A stretch of 64,000 nt of DNA from Inquilinus sp. Marseille-Q2685 (GCF_916619195.1 NZ_CAKAKL010000002.1:62001-126000); one strand, 5' to 3'. Shown: positions 8,759-18,408, numbered from the stretch's first letter. Notes: generated by a model from the letters alone, not told the origin. Made by a program: numbers and translations.

Positions 8759-9961
8759 ATGTCAATTCCGCCACGGTTCAGTGGACGCGTGCAAGCATCC
8801 GGGCAGAATGTCCGCAGACATATCGCCACATTACTGCTCGGGACGACGCTGGTTTTGAGCGGCTGCGACGACAAGGGCAACACCTACGCGCCCCCGCCGC
8901 CGCCCGAGGTGAGCGTCGCACATCCTGAGGTTCGGGATGTGACGCGTTACCTGCATCTCACCGGCACGACCGCTGCCGTCGACAGTGTGGCTCTCGTCGC
9001 GCGTGTCCCCGGCTTCCTGACCTCAATCAACTACAGGGACGGGGCCAGGGTTAGGAAGGGCGATCTGCTCTTTGTCATCGAGCCCGATCAGTACAAGGCG
9101 CAACTGGCGCAGGCCGAGGCATCCATCACACAGGCGAAGGCGGCCCTGGCCAACGCGGAAGCGCAGTTCGACCGGCAGGATCGACTCGTCGCGCGTCAGG
9201 CGGCAGCAGTAGCCAATGTCGATACGGCGCGTGCGGACCGTGATACGGCGCGCGCGCAGTTGGAGGCGGCGGAGGCGAACCGGCAGATCGCCGCGATCAA
9301 TCTCGGATACACGCGGATCACGGCGCCGTTCGACGGCGCGGTGACGGATCATCTGGCCGACATTGGAACGCTGGTGGGATCTGGGAGCCCGACCACTCTT
9401 GCAACGATCGTCCAACTCGACCCGATCCATGTCGTCTTCACCGTCAGCGAGATCGACCTGTTGCGGATCCGTCGCCAGCTGCGCGAGCGGCAGGAGAAGC
9501 TCGTCGACCTTGGCCGCATCCCAGTGGAGATCGGTACACAGATCGAAAGCGGGTATCCCCATCGAGGAACGCTCGACTATGTGGCGCCGCTGGTCGACGC
9601 GGCAACTGGCACGCTTGCGGCGCGGGCGATCCTCGACAACAAGGATGCACGACTGTTGCCGGGCCTCTTCGTCCGCATCCGCATTCCCGTCGATGTGATC
9701 AAAGGGGCCCTTCGCGTGCCGGATGCCGCGGTCGGCACGGACCAGCAAGGATCCTACGTGCTCGTCGTCGACAAGGACAACGTGGTCCAGCAGCGTCACA
9801 TCGAGATATCAGGCGGCGAAGATGGCTTTCAAATCGTCACCTCGGGACTGAGCGCCGAGGATCGGATCGTGACCGGCGGCATCCAGCGGGCCGTGCCCGG
9901 CAGCAAGGTCGCGCCGCAGGACGCTCCACCCATTGCGGTCTCGGCGGCCGCCGAGCACTGA
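8759..9961 (+). CDS. RND efflux periplasmic adaptor lipoprotein (AcrA/MexA type)
   Basis: 400 residues. The lipobox LVLSGC (Cys near residue 36) indicates an inner-membrane lipoprotein. Order of parts: barrel-sandwich half (VALVARVPGFL...DGARVRKGDLLFVIEPDQY), an alpha-helical hairpin rich in Ala/Gln, the second lipoyl half (LGYTRITAPFDGAVTDHLADIGTLV), a beta-barrel and a membrane-proximal domain. It bridges the RND pump to an outer-membrane channel. The pump gene follows 16 nt downstream. No TolC-type gene is present nearby, so the channel must come from elsewhere. Confidence 0.94.
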   Translation: MSIPPRFSGRVQASGQNVRRHIATLLLGTTLVLSGCDDKGNTYAPPPPPEVSVAHPEVRDVTRYLHLTGTTAAVDSVALVARVPGFLTSINYRDGARVRKGDLLFVIEPDQYKAQLAQAEASITQAKAALANAEAQFDRQDRLVARQAAAVANVDTARADRDTARAQLEAAEANRQIAAINLGYTRITAPFDGAVTDHLADIGTLVGSGSPTTLATIVQLDPIHVVFTVSEIDLLRIRRQLRERQEKLVDLGRIPVEIGTQIESGYPHRGTLDYVAPLVDAATGTLAARAILDNKDARLLPGLFVRIRIPVDVIKGALRVPDAAVGTDQQGSYVLVVDKDNVVQQRHIEISGGEDGFQIVTSGLSAEDRIVTGGIQRAVPGSKVAPQDAPPIAVSAAAEH

Positions 9962-9977
9962 TGGATCGGACAATCCG

Positions 9978-12900
9978 ATGTTCTCCAGATTCTTCATCGA
10001 GCGGCCGGTCCTGGCGAATGTGATCGCTTTCGTCACGCTCCTGATCGGCGGCGTTGCATTCCTTCAGCTTCCTGTCGCGCAGTACCCCGACATCGTGCCG
10101 CCGACGGTGCAGGTGACGGTCCGCTATCCCGGTGCCAGCGCACGCACCGTCATGGACACGATCGCTTTGCCGATCGAGCAGCAGGTCAACGGCGTGCCCG
10201 GCATGCTCTACATGCAGTCCACCAGCGCGAGCGATGGTGTCTACTCCCTGGTGGTGACGTTCGAGATCGGCACCGATCCCGATCAGGCACAGATCCTGGT
10301 CCAGAACCGGGTCAGCGCGGCGGAGGCGCAGCTTCCTGATGCCGTGCAGTCGCAAGGCATCACGGTCAGAAAGAGATCGACGTCGATTCTCGAATTCGTC
10401 GCTCTCACCTCGTCGAACAATCGCTTCGACAGCCTCTTCCTGGCGAACTACGCCAAGATCAACATGGTGGACCAGCTCGCACGCCTGCCCGGCGTCGGCG
10501 ACGTCAGCATCTTTGGCGCGGGCGACTATGCCATGCGGATCTGGCTCGATCCGGGCCTGCTGCAGGCGCGCGGTCTGACGCCGAGCGACGTCGTGGCGGC
10601 GCTGCGCCAGCAAAGCCGGGATGTCTCGGCCGGCCAGCTCGGCATGCCCCCGATCGGAGCCAGCCAGGGATTCCAATACACGATCGACGTGACCGGACGG
10701 CTCGACCAGGTCGCTCAGTTCGAGAATGTCGTCGTCAAGTCGGAGCCCGACGCGGGCGGCAGGATCACCCGCGTGCGCGACGTCGCGCGGGTGGAGCTCG
10801 GATCCAGATCCTATGGTCAGATCTTCCGGATGAATGGCACGCCGGCAGCCGCGATCGCCATCAGCCAGCTGCCGGACGCAAACGCCCTCGACGTGGCCAA
10901 TGCCGTCGCCGCAAAGATGGCCGAACTCGCCAAGGGCTTTCCCGACGGCATCGCCTACAGCATCCCCTTCGACACGACCGCCTTCGTCAATGCCGCGATC
11001 CACCAGGTCTACAAGACCCTGATCGAGGCGTGCTTCATCGTGCTCGCCGTCATCCTGCTCTTTCTTCAGGACTGGCGGGCGATGCTGGTCCCGGCGACGA
11101 CGGTTCCCGTCACCTTGATCGGAGCATTCGCCGCCATGGCGATGCTCGGCTTCAGCCTGAACATGTCGACGCTGTTCGCGCTTGTGCTGGCGATCGGCAT
11201 CGTCGTCGACGACGCGATCGTCATCGTGGAGGGAACCGCGCGGCACCTTGAACGTGGCCTGTCGGGTCCGGCCGCGGCCGAGAAGGCGATGGGCGAGCTC
11301 TTTGGCCCGATCGTCGGCATCACGCTTGTTCTGGTTGCCGTCTTCCTCCCGGCCGCCTTCCTGCCCGGCTTGACGGGCCGCCTCTATCAGCAGTTCGCGC
11401 TGGTCATCGCGGCGACCGCCGTCATCAGCGCGATCAACGCCGTGACCCTCAAACCCACCCAGGCCGCTCTGTGGATGCGGCCACCAAAGCCCCTGGCCCG
11501 GCGCGGTATCGTCTTTCGAGGGTTCGAGCGGGCATTCGGTGCCCTTGAACGAGGCTACGAGCGCGCGCTCCGCCACGTGCTGCGTATGAAGTTGCTCAGT
11601 GCGGCGACAGGCCTCGTCCTCATCGGTGTCGCTGGATTCGGACTAACGAGGGTGCCGAGTGCATTCCTGCCGCTTGAAGATCAGGGCTATCTGCTCGTCG
11701 CCGTCCAGCTCCCCGGCGGCGCGGCACTGTCCCGAACGGACAAGACGTTGGAGCGCGTGTCGCAGATTGCACGAACGATCCCGGGCGTGGCGGATGTCAT
11801 AACCATCGCCGGCGTGTCGGCGCTGGAGGGCAATGCATCGTTGTCGAGCGCGGGCCTCGCCTATGTGGTGATGAAGCCATGGGATGAGCGCGGCAAGGCG
11901 GAGGGCCTGCTCCAGACCTATCAGGCACTGTCGGGTCAGCTCGCATCGCTCGATGACGGCCTGGCGATCGTCGTGCCGCCGCCGTCGATTCAAGGCATCG
12001 GCAATGTCGGCGGCTTCAACATGCAGGTGGAGCTCCGTGACGGCAGTTTCGATTTCGCCAAGCTCAACGAGCTCGGCAGGACGCTTGCCGCAAACGCGGT
12101 CTCCCAGTCCCGGCTTCAGCAGGTCCAGATGACCTCCGGTTCCCTCGCTCCGCAGCTGGAACTGTCCGTCGACCGCATCAAGGCGGCGACAATGGGCGCA
12201 TCCGTCGATGATGTTTTCAGTGCGCTGTCGGGCTATCTGGGCTCGAGCTACGTCAATCAGTTCACGCGTTTCGGCCATACGTTCCAGATCTATACACAGG
12301 CTGACGACTCCTTCCGGCGGATCGAGCAGGATATCGGTGCGTTGAAGGTGAGGAATGCATCGGGCAATTCGGTGCCCATCGCGACCCTCGTCGAGATCCG
12401 CGCCAAGGCCGGGCCTGCGCTGATCAGCCTCTACAACCTGTATCCATCCGCAACAGTGATCGGACGGCAGCAGGAGGGCCTGAGTTCGGGTGAAGCCATG
12501 GCACTGATGGATCAGGTCGCCGCACGAACGCTGCCGGCCGGAAGCGGCTATGATTGGACCGGCATCTCCTTTCAGGAGAAACTGGCCGGCGGCCAGGTCT
12601 ACATCGCCTTCGGCTTGGCGCTGGTGCTGGTCTATTTCGTGCTCGCGGCGCAGTACGAAAGCTGGCTCGGGCCGATCCCCGTGATCCTGTCGGTGCCGCT
12701 CGCCCTCCTGGGCACAGTCTTCGTACTGCTGGCGCTCGGATTGCCGAACACGCTCTACACCCAGATCGGCCTGATCCTGCTCGTGGCGTTGGCGGCCAAG
12801 AACGGAATCCTGATCGTCGAGTATGCCCGTGATCTCCGCATCAAGGAAGGCAAGCCGCTGGTCGAAGCGGCCGCCGAAGCCGCCAGGCTCCGTTTCCGCC

Positions 12901-13151
12901 CCATCATCATGACTTCGATCGCCTTCATCCTCGGCATGGTTCCACTCGTCTTCGCGACGGGCGCGGGCGCCAACGCCAGCCGATCGATCGGCATCTCGGT
13001 CGTCAGCGGGATGCTGATCTCCACGGTGCTCAGCGTCTTTGTCGTCCCAGCCTTCTTCATCGTGCTGCGGGCGATCGAGGAGTGGTGGTCCCTGCGGCGC
13101 CTTGCGGTCAGATCCGCCTCCACCGCGAGACTCCCGATCGACCACGGGTGA
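9978..13151 (+). CDS. RND multidrug efflux permease (HAE1, AcrB type)
   Basis: 1057 residues from the ATG at 9978, the classic MFSRFFIERPVLANVIA start; the longer frame from 9933 is not supported. It has twelve predicted membrane helices with two large periplasmic loops, normal length for HAE1 pumps. The proton-relay Asp pair in helix 4 is present (AIGIVVDDAIVIVE), as are the GxPxF-like FFIERP amphipathic start and the helix 10-12 region (NGILIVEYARDL). It exports drugs or hydrophobic compounds using the proton gradient, together with the adaptor encoded just upstream. Confidence 0.95.
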   Translation: MFSRFFIERPVLANVIAFVTLLIGGVAFLQLPVAQYPDIVPPTVQVTVRYPGASARTVMDTIALPIEQQVNGVPGMLYMQSTSASDGVYSLVVTFEIGTDPDQAQILVQNRVSAAEAQLPDAVQSQGITVRKRSTSILEFVALTSSNNRFDSLFLANYAKINMVDQLARLPGVGDVSIFGAGDYAMRIWLDPGLLQARGLTPSDVVAALRQQSRDVSAGQLGMPPIGASQGFQYTIDVTGRLDQVAQFENVVVKSEPDAGGRITRVRDVARVELGSRSYGQIFRMNGTPAAAIAISQLPDANALDVANAVAAKMAELAKGFPDGIAYSIPFDTTAFVNAAIHQVYKTLIEACFIVLAVILLFLQDWRAMLVPATTVPVTLIGAFAAMAMLGFSLNMSTLFALVLAIGIVVDDAIVIVEGTARHLERGLSGPAAAEKAMGELFGPIVGITLVLVAVFLPAAFLPGLTGRLYQQFALVIAATAVISAINAVTLKPTQAALWMRPPKPLARRGIVFRGFERAFGALERGYERALRHVLRMKLLSAATGLVLIGVAGFGLTRVPSAFLPLEDQGYLLVAVQLPGGAALSRTDKTLERVSQIARTIPGVADVITIAGVSALEGNASLSSAGLAYVVMKPWDERGKAEGLLQTYQALSGQLASLDDGLAIVVPPPSIQGIGNVGGFNMQVELRDGSFDFAKLNELGRTLAANAVSQSRLQQVQMTSGSLAPQLELSVDRIKAATMGASVDDVFSALSGYLGSSYVNQFTRFGHTFQIYTQADDSFRRIEQDIGALKVRNASGNSVPIATLVEIRAKAGPALISLYNLYPSATVIGRQQEGLSSGEAMALMDQVAARTLPAGSGYDWTGISFQEKLAGGQVYIAFGLALVLVYFVLAAQYESWLGPIPVILSVPLALLGTVFVLLALGLPNTLYTQIGLILLVALAAKNGILIVEYARDLRIKEGKPLVEAAAEAARLRFRPIIMTSIAFILGMVPLVFATGAGANASRSIGISVVSGMLISTVLSVFVVPAFFIVLRAIEEWWSLRRLAVRSASTARLPIDHG

Positions 13152-13175
13152 GGTGTTAATCGGCGCGCGACCTTG

Positions 13176-13390
13176 GAGACCGCTTGGAAGCTTAGCTTTA
13201 TGAGAGACTCGGTGGAGGAGGAGGCAGCCCATGGCGACGTGGATCATGGCCTTGGAGACAGCGACGCGGGCTTCGTGGTCGCGGACCAGCCGTCGCCATC
13301 ATGTCATCCACCCGATGGTCCGCTCGGCGACCCAGCGCCGCGGCCGGATTCTGAAGTCGGGCTCGCGGCTGATGCGACGACGACCTCGAT
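13176..13390 (-). pseudogene. IS5-family transposase 3' remnant
   Basis: Reading the minus strand gives RPRRWVAERTIGWMT-stop-WRRLVRDHEARVAVSKAMIH, the conserved C-terminal block of IS5/IS427-type DDE transposases (R-W-V-x-E-R-T-x-G-W). A TGA at 13299-13301 sits where an Arg codon is expected. The N-terminal two thirds are missing. The remnant abuts the end of the RND pump gene. Confidence 0.82.
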
Positions 13391-13435
13391 CACGAAGTCG
13401 AGGTAGGCGGCCTTATTTCCGGATGGAGCTCGCCT

Positions 13436-14284
13436 TCAGATAGCGGATGCAAGCGCCCAGATCCGTTTTGCCTGAGGGCTGGCTTTCGGGGCGCAGAACA
13501 GCGAGACGTCGTAGCCGAGATCCTCCCGGCAGTCGCACACGACAAGCCGGCCGGAGGCGATATCGGCTTCGACCATAGTTTCCGGCAGCACACCGCGTCC
13601 GTCGCCCGCGAGACAGTGCGCCCGGATGTCGGCCGCCATGCCGTGCTCCACCTCCTTGGTCGCAGGGACGGCGACTCTGCACGCTTGCCAGATCTGGCCG
13701 ATGTAGGTCCGTGAATCCGACACATGAAGCGGCAGTGGTTCGTCTTTGCTCGCACCGGGAGGCGCGACCAGCACGAGACGATCGCGGGCGATATCGACGG
13801 ATCGGAATACGGCGAACTCGTCGGCCTGCGGCACCCGGGGGTGACGCGTGACGAGGGCAAGATCGCACTCCGATCGAGTGAGCATCCTCGCCACCATGTC
13901 GTGATTGGCGATGCGGGGCGCGAAGCTCGCCTTGGGCAGGCGCCGCAGCAATCGCTTCTTGAAAGCCGGAAAGACGCTTACGGTCGCGCTGTGCGGCATT
14001 GCGATGCTCACCGCGCCGTCCTTCACGCTCCAGGGGAGATCAGCGCCGCGGAACCCGTCGAGCTCCGCCAGAATGCCGCGGGCCTTGGGCACGAGGTCCT
14101 CTCCCGCCTGCGTCAGCGCAAGCGGCCTGCCGCGGCGGTCGATCAGGTCGCGGCCGAGCCACATCTCGAGAGCGCGGAGTCGCTTGCTCAGGTTCGATTG
14201 CGTGGTGTTCCGCAGTTCTGCCGCCCGCGTCAGGCTCATGCTCTCGGAGACGCAGAGGAAGTCGCGCAGAAGCTCGATATTCAT
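13436..14284 (-). CDS. LysR-family transcriptional regulator
   Basis: 282 residues from the ATG at 14284 (MNIELLRDFL, the usual LysR start); an upstream in-frame ATG at 14341 would overlap the beta-lactamase gene. The helix-turn-helix is at about residues 17-36 (SLTRAAELRNTTQSNLSKRLRALE). The effector domain follows. It lies 53 nt downstream of the class D beta-lactamase gene on the same strand, so the two may be cotranscribed. Whether it regulates the beta-lactamase is not shown by the sequence. Confidence 0.9.
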   Translation of the reverse strand: MNIELLRDFLCVSESMSLTRAAELRNTTQSNLSKRLRALEMWLGRDLIDRRGRPLALTQAGEDLVPKARGILAELDGFRGADLPWSVKDGAVSIAMPHSATVSVFPAFKKRLLRRLPKASFAPRIANHDMVARMLTRSECDLALVTRHPRVPQADEFAVFRSVDIARDRLVLVAPPGASKDEPLPLHVSDSRTYIGQIWQACRVAVPATKEVEHGMAADIRAHCLAGDGRGVLPETMVEADIASGRLVVCDCREDLGYDVSLFCAPKASPQAKRIWALASAI

Positions 14285-14337
14285 GTCGTGTCGTATCCCG
14301 GCTTTCCCGGCCGGGACATTGGTTGCCCGGCACGGCT

Positions 14338-15144
14338 TCACCGGCTCAGAATGCCGTTCTCCGAGAATAGATCATCAAGCAAAGAATCTCGGGCGCGAAA
14401 GCCCGGGGGCGAGGGCTGGCGCTCGCTGTCCTGGATCAGCCGCGCGAAGACGACCGTGCCCCCGTTGCGCTCCGCCCAACCCACGAACCACCCGAAGGGT
14501 CTGGCCGGCTCGCCATCGGCGCCTCGCGATGCTCCGGCGCCGGTCTTGCCAAAGACATGCCAGCCGCTGGGCCGGACGCCCTGGTCCATGATCGTCGCCG
14601 TGTTCTCGACGGCGGCGTCGCTGACCGGCAGCTCGTGCCGGAGCAGCTTGCGCAGGAACGCCACCTGTTCGGCGGGCGATATCTGCAGGGACGAACTCAG
14701 CCAGGCGTGGGTCAGCCCGTTACGGGCCCCGGGGTCGCCCGCCAGATCGCGGTTGCCGTAGTCGAAGGCGGTGACATAGGCGGAATACCGGTCCGCCCCC
14801 AGCCGCTGCGTGACCTGCTGCGAATACCAGATGACGGAATCCCGCATCCACGTCGCCGGGGTCGTCGGCCGCCGCCATTCGGGCCATGCGTCGATGTAGC
14901 CTTCCTTGAACGGCAGCTCCGGCCGGCTCGGCGAGGTCAGGATGCCGGCATCGAAGGCCATGAGGCTGATCGCGATCTTGAAGGTCGAGGCCGGCGACAT
15001 CCGCCGCCCGCAATCGCCTTGATCGACGACGGCTTCCCCTGTCTCCGCCGTCAGAACGATCGTGCAGATCGTGCGCGTCTCCGCCCAAGACGGGAGGGTG
15101 AGCAGAGAAAGAAATGCGGAGAGAGAAAACAGAACCTGCTTCAT
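14338..15144 (-). CDS. bla: Class D (OXA-type) beta-lactamase
   Basis: 268 residues with a signal peptide (about 1-21, ending SWA). All class D motifs are present at the right spacing: S53-T-F-K56 (acylated serine and carbamylated lysine), S103-V-I, Y129-G-N131 and K200-T-G202. The W-x-W-x-P-like lead and the GWHVFGKTGAG block are also present. It should hydrolyse penicillins in the periplasm; the spectrum cannot be read from the sequence. The next gene downstream is a LysR regulator rather than the divergent AmpR layout. Confidence 0.94.
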   Translation of the reverse strand: MKQVLFSLSAFLSLLTLPSWAETRTICTIVLTAETGEAVVDQGDCGRRMSPASTFKIAISLMAFDAGILTSPSRPELPFKEGYIDAWPEWRRPTTPATWMRDSVIWYSQQVTQRLGADRYSAYVTAFDYGNRDLAGDPGARNGLTHAWLSSSLQISPAEQVAFLRKLLRHELPVSDAAVENTATIMDQGVRPSGWHVFGKTGAGASRGADGEPARPFGWFVGWAERNGGTVVFARLIQDSERQPSPPGFRARDSLLDDLFSENGILSR

Positions 15145-15508
15145 CGGCTTGTCCGGCGTGGTGCGTCTCCTTCCATAGCCGCGGGGTAGACGAGCCGTCC
15201 AAGTCGGGTTGGGAATATCGCGAGCGCAAGCTGGAATAGTGAGGCGCGGCCGCCGGCCCGAAGGGGCATGGCCGTCTTCCCATCAATGCAGCCTGTCGAC
15301 TCTATTGACCGCGCTCCGGCCGGGTGCCGCAGGGCGCCCGGCCGGCTTTCAGAGGGCCAACAGGCTCAGCCCCGTTTGGCAGCTCACGGTCCCGATGATG
15401 CGCGGGCAGGAACAGTTGCCGGTCGGGGTGCGCCGGTGCGCCCTTCTCAATCGGCGATCACAGACGGCTCCTGTCCGTCAATGCGCGTAGCTTGCCGTGC
15501 GGCGGGCG
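15145..15508. other. Intergenic stretch with a GC stem-loop
   Basis: No gene seen. CCGGCCGGG (15316-15324) pairs with CCCGGCCGG (15337-15345) and is followed by CTTTC on the plus strand. It may end transcription of the minus-strand Cys-rich gene to its right, but a proper U-tract is lacking in that direction. Confidence 0.4.
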
Positions 15509-15769
15509 TCACTTCTGCTTGAGGGAGGCCAGCGCCTGTTTGCAGCCGTCGGACACCTTGTCCGCGTGCTGCTGGAGGCAGGCGAGGCCCCGGCCGCCAC
15601 CCGGCTGGACGTCGGAGCACAAGGCTTGATAGTCAGCACGGCAGGCCTGCATCGCCTGCTGGGCCGCAGGGCTCTGCTGAGCCATGGCAGCGCCCGGCGC
15701 CGCGACAGCGCCGATCATGACAACGGTAAGGGCCAGGTAGGCGGCCGCGATATGGCTCCAAGAAGGCAT
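15509..15769 (-). CDS. Small secreted cysteine-rich-repeat protein
   Basis: 86 residues. A signal peptide (about 1-30, ending GAAMAQ) precedes one Cys-rich repeat (C-RADYQALCSDV...LACLQQHADKVSDGC), matching the GLG1/Cys_rich_FGFR-like family found in alphaproteobacterial periplasmic proteins. The four Cys probably form two disulfides. It sits at the end of the ECF sigma/envelope gene run, and its function is unknown. Confidence 0.75.
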   Translation of the reverse strand: MPSWSHIAAAYLALTVVMIGAVAAPGAAMAQQSPAAQQAMQACRADYQALCSDVQPGGGRGLACLQQHADKVSDGCKQALASLKQK

Positions 15770-15896
15770 TGGTTCGATTCCTTGGTGGTCGTTGCGAGGT
15801 GACGCCGATCCTGTCGATCCACTCGGTCACCGATCCTGATACGAGGGGGAGGCGGTCGAGTTTTCGGATGGCGGGGGTATTATCTCGACAGGCGCC

Positions 15897-16697
15897 TCAT
15901 GATCGCGCGGCCGCCCCGGCGGCACAGCTGCCGGCTGGCGTAGCCGCCGGCGGCCATTGCGACCAGCCGACGTCCTGGAAATAGTCCTGGACCTGCTCGG
16001 TGATGGCCGATGCCGCATGCTCGATATCGGCGCTCGATCCTCCCCGCAGGTTGAGAGCGAGTCCGGCGCCCCCGGCGATTGCGGATCTCACGATATTGCC
16101 GGTCGCATATCCGACTCCAGCCGGAAGGAGCAGGCCCGGCTTGTGGCCGCTGTCGGCGCTGGTGTCGAACGCAACCGCCGGCTCGGGAGCCATGAGATCG
16201 GGAAGCACGAGCTTGACTGCAGCCTGGAGCTTGGACTGGCCCATGCCGAAGCCGACGACGATCCGCTGCAGCGTGCTGCCCTGGTCGAGCTGTGTCAGGC
16301 TGATGTCCAGGATGGCCGCGCTGACGGGAGAGGCCCCGTGGCCGATTGGCTCTGCCGGCACTCCCGAATTGCAGAGATCGGAGGCGATCTGTCGGGCGAG
16401 ACTCCTCGCTGCCTCCTCCGCCTCCGCGCTGGCAGCCTCTCCTGGGGTCTCGGCGACGCTCGCCCGGACAAGGACCTGTTCCGGCTGCCGAGCTGGCTGG
16501 ACCGCGCCGTACTGGATATCGGAGACGCGAGCCCCGCCGCACGCCGCGAGAAGCAGGGTGAGAAGGATGATCGGGCTGGGTAGGACGCGGCCCGACGATC
16601 GTCGGATTTTCAGGCCGTGCCCCTCCCTCCGCCAAGAGGGCCGGACGGCATGCAGCCACGCTGCCGCGGGGGCGTGCCCTTCGACTTGCGTTTCCAT
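15897..16697 (-). CDS. DUF4410-type lipoprotein
   Basis: 266 residues, with a lipobox LLLAAC at about residue 53 preceded by a hydrophobic run. The first roughly 35 residues are basic and may not belong to the protein, but no better start codon lies closer to the lipobox. The body shows the DUF4410 pattern (VVGFGMGQSKLQAAVKL) and alternating Ala/Gly-rich segments. It is probably an outer-membrane lipoprotein. It follows the ECF sigma operon by about 134 nt on the same strand. Confidence 0.68.
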   Translation of the reverse strand: METQVEGHAPAAAWLHAVRPSWRREGHGLKIRRSSGRVLPSPIILLTLLLAACGGARVSDIQYGAVQPARQPEQVLVRASVAETPGEAASAEAEEAARSLARQIASDLCNSGVPAEPIGHGASPVSAAILDISLTQLDQGSTLQRIVVGFGMGQSKLQAAVKLVLPDLMAPEPAVAFDTSADSGHKPGLLLPAGVGYATGNIVRSAIAGGAGLALNLRGGSSADIEHAASAITEQVQDYFQDVGWSQWPPAATPAGSCAAGAAARS

Positions 16698-16831
16698 GGT
16701 TTCTTTCCGTGCTGGAGCAAATCTCGCCAGCCATCGGGCGATGGCGCCCCTGATACGGGCCCGTCAGCACGGAGTTTCCGGCCCTGGCGGCTGTTTCTCC
16801 CTTCTTGCGACAGTGCGGCCGGGGAGCGTGT

Positions 16832-17308
16832 TCACTGCTTGGGACGATAGGTGCTCAGACTCTGCCGGCCTTCATCGGACATGTGCAGGATGGCATCGGC
16901 GAGCAGATCACCGACGATCGGTGCGATCTTCTGGCGGGCGACGACCGCCGCGTCGATGCTGGATCGGAGCGCACCCGGGTCGATTGGTGTTCGGGAGACC
17001 TCCTTCCGCGCCGCCTCGGCAGCCTGCAAGTACTGCTCCTGTGCTTCCCGGAGCACCGGAAGCCGGGCCATGAGGGCCTGCCGGAGGGCAGCGCGGTCGT
17101 TCGCCGGCAGGGCGTCGGCTGCTCTTTGCAGAGCCATCTGGGCAATCGCAAGCCCGGGTGTCTGCGCGGAATCGCCGACGAAGGACGGCAGATCCGTTCG
17201 GGAACGCCACAGCTGGGCCCCCACGAACGCCACGAAGAAGACGTTGACGGCGAGGGATGCGGCGAGCGCGATCTTGACGACCCGCCCCTGGGTAAAGAAC
17301 GGCTTCAT
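16832..17308 (-). CDS. Periplasmic metal-resistance/Spy-like protein
   Basis: 158 residues from the ATG at 17308 (MKPFF). This ATG overlaps the upstream stop as ATGA, so translation is probably coupled. One N-terminal membrane anchor (about 12-34) precedes an all-helical Ala/Gln-rich domain resembling the Metal_resist/CnrR-ZraP fold (ALPANDRAALRQALMARLPVLREAQEQY). Such proteins sense metals or chaperone in the periplasm, often beside ECF sigma factors, as here. Confidence 0.7.
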   Translation of the reverse strand: MKPFFTQGRVVKIALAASLAVNVFFVAFVGAQLWRSRTDLPSFVGDSAQTPGLAIAQMALQRAADALPANDRAALRQALMARLPVLREAQEQYLQAAEAARKEVSRTPIDPGALRSSIDAAVVARQKIAPIVGDLLADAILHMSDEGRQSLSTYRPKQ

Positions 17309-17760
17309 TGGATCAACCACGTGATGTCGACGGCGGAAGCGTCGAGCACGGCCACGAGCGGAGAGGTCGTGCCCGGCGGACTCTGCGGCCGAGGTGAGGG
17401 CATCAGGACGTAGCCCGTGAACCAGCCCGCGACCAGCATCCCGGCGAAGGCGGCGCCGATTGGTCGCGACAGCAGCCAGCCCCAGGTCCGGACCGACGGA
17501 GTCTCGTTGCGGATCCGGCGCAGAGCGGCGTCGACGATCGCATTCGCGCGGATCGGGTCCACCGGGTGATCGTGATCGGGCATGAACGGGTAGTCGGCGC
17601 GCATCGCCTGCTCCCAGATCGTCCGCGCCTCGGGGGACTCGTCTCGAAGCCGTAGCGCAGGGCGCCGGTACTTGTCGGGCCAGGTTTCGAGCTCAGGTCC
17701 GTGCTGCCTGATCAGGTGCGTGAAGACATCCAGGTCCATGGCTCGAAGCCCCTCTGTCAC
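17305..17760 (-). CDS. Anti-sigma-like single-pass membrane protein
   Basis: 151 residues from a GTG whose last bases overlap the sigma factor stop (GTGA). An ATG seven codons in (17739) is the alternative start. The N-terminal about 90 residues are soluble, then one membrane helix (about 99-115: IGAAFAGMLVAGWFTGYVLM) and a short tail. It has no clear Pfam anti-sigma motif, but its size, topology and 4-nt overlaps with both neighbours fit a cognate anti-sigma factor. Confidence 0.6.
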   Translation of the reverse strand: MTEGLRAMDLDVFTHLIRQHGPELETWPDKYRRPALRLRDESPEARTIWEQAMRADYPFMPDHDHPVDPIRANAIVDAALRRIRNETPSVRTWGWLLSRPIGAAFAGMLVAGWFTGYVLMPSPRPQSPPGTTSPLVAVLDASAVDITWLIQ

Positions 17761-18338
17761 GGTGCGGATGGTTTCAGGAAGCGTTCGGCGGCCTGCCGGG
17801 CGCGGTGCAGGAGGGACCAGAAGGCGCGCAGCCGGACGTTGAGGATGTCCGCCGCCTCCTGTCCGCTCAGCTCCTCATGGTAGAAGAGGATCAGCGCCGC
17901 ACGCTGGCGCGCCGGCAAAGCGTCGAGCGCCGAGCGCAGTTGGTTCAAATCGGCCTTTCGCGCCAGGATGTCATAGACGCCGGGTGTCGGGTCGGGAATG
18001 TCCATGGCTTCGTCGAGAGTTTCGGTCCGCCGGCCCCTGAGCCGGTCGAGGCAGATCCGATAGGTGATCGTGTAGATCCAGGTCGACAGGCGCGACTTGC
18101 GCGGATCCCAGCGTCGGGCGTTGAGCCAGACCCGCAGCAACACCTCCTGCGCGACCTCGTCCGCGTCGGCCGCCGATCCCAGCATCTTCTGCGCGAGCCT
18201 CAGGATCCGGCCCAACTGCCGCTCGGCCAGGGACCGGAACGCGGCCTCGTCTCCGGCGATCACCCGTGCCATCAGCGCCTCGTCGTCCGGCGCCTCCGGC
18301 TCCGCCGTGGCGAGAAGGGGAGCAGAGTGTGTCGTCAT
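17757..18338 (-). CDS. ECF-family RNA polymerase sigma factor
   Basis: 193 residues with region 2 (DEALMARVIAGDEAAFRSLAERQL...DADEVAQEVLLRVWLNARRW, about 20-85) and region 4 (LDALPARQRAALILFYHEELSGQEAADILNV, about 135-170). Regions 1 and 3 are absent, as in ECF sigma factors. It overlaps the anti-sigma-like gene by 4 nt. It probably directs its own operon and envelope genes nearby. Confidence 0.93.
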   Translation of the reverse strand: MTTHSAPLLATAEPEAPDDEALMARVIAGDEAAFRSLAERQLGRILRLAQKMLGSAADADEVAQEVLLRVWLNARRWDPRKSRLSTWIYTITYRICLDRLRGRRTETLDEAMDIPDPTPGVYDILARKADLNQLRSALDALPARQRAALILFYHEELSGQEAADILNVRLRAFWSLLHRARQAAERFLKPSAP

Positions 18339-18408
18339 CGGCGGGCCGAACCCTGGATGTCGGTTTGATCATGACCCTTTCTCCACGAACCACCTATTCG
18401 GTTGACCG

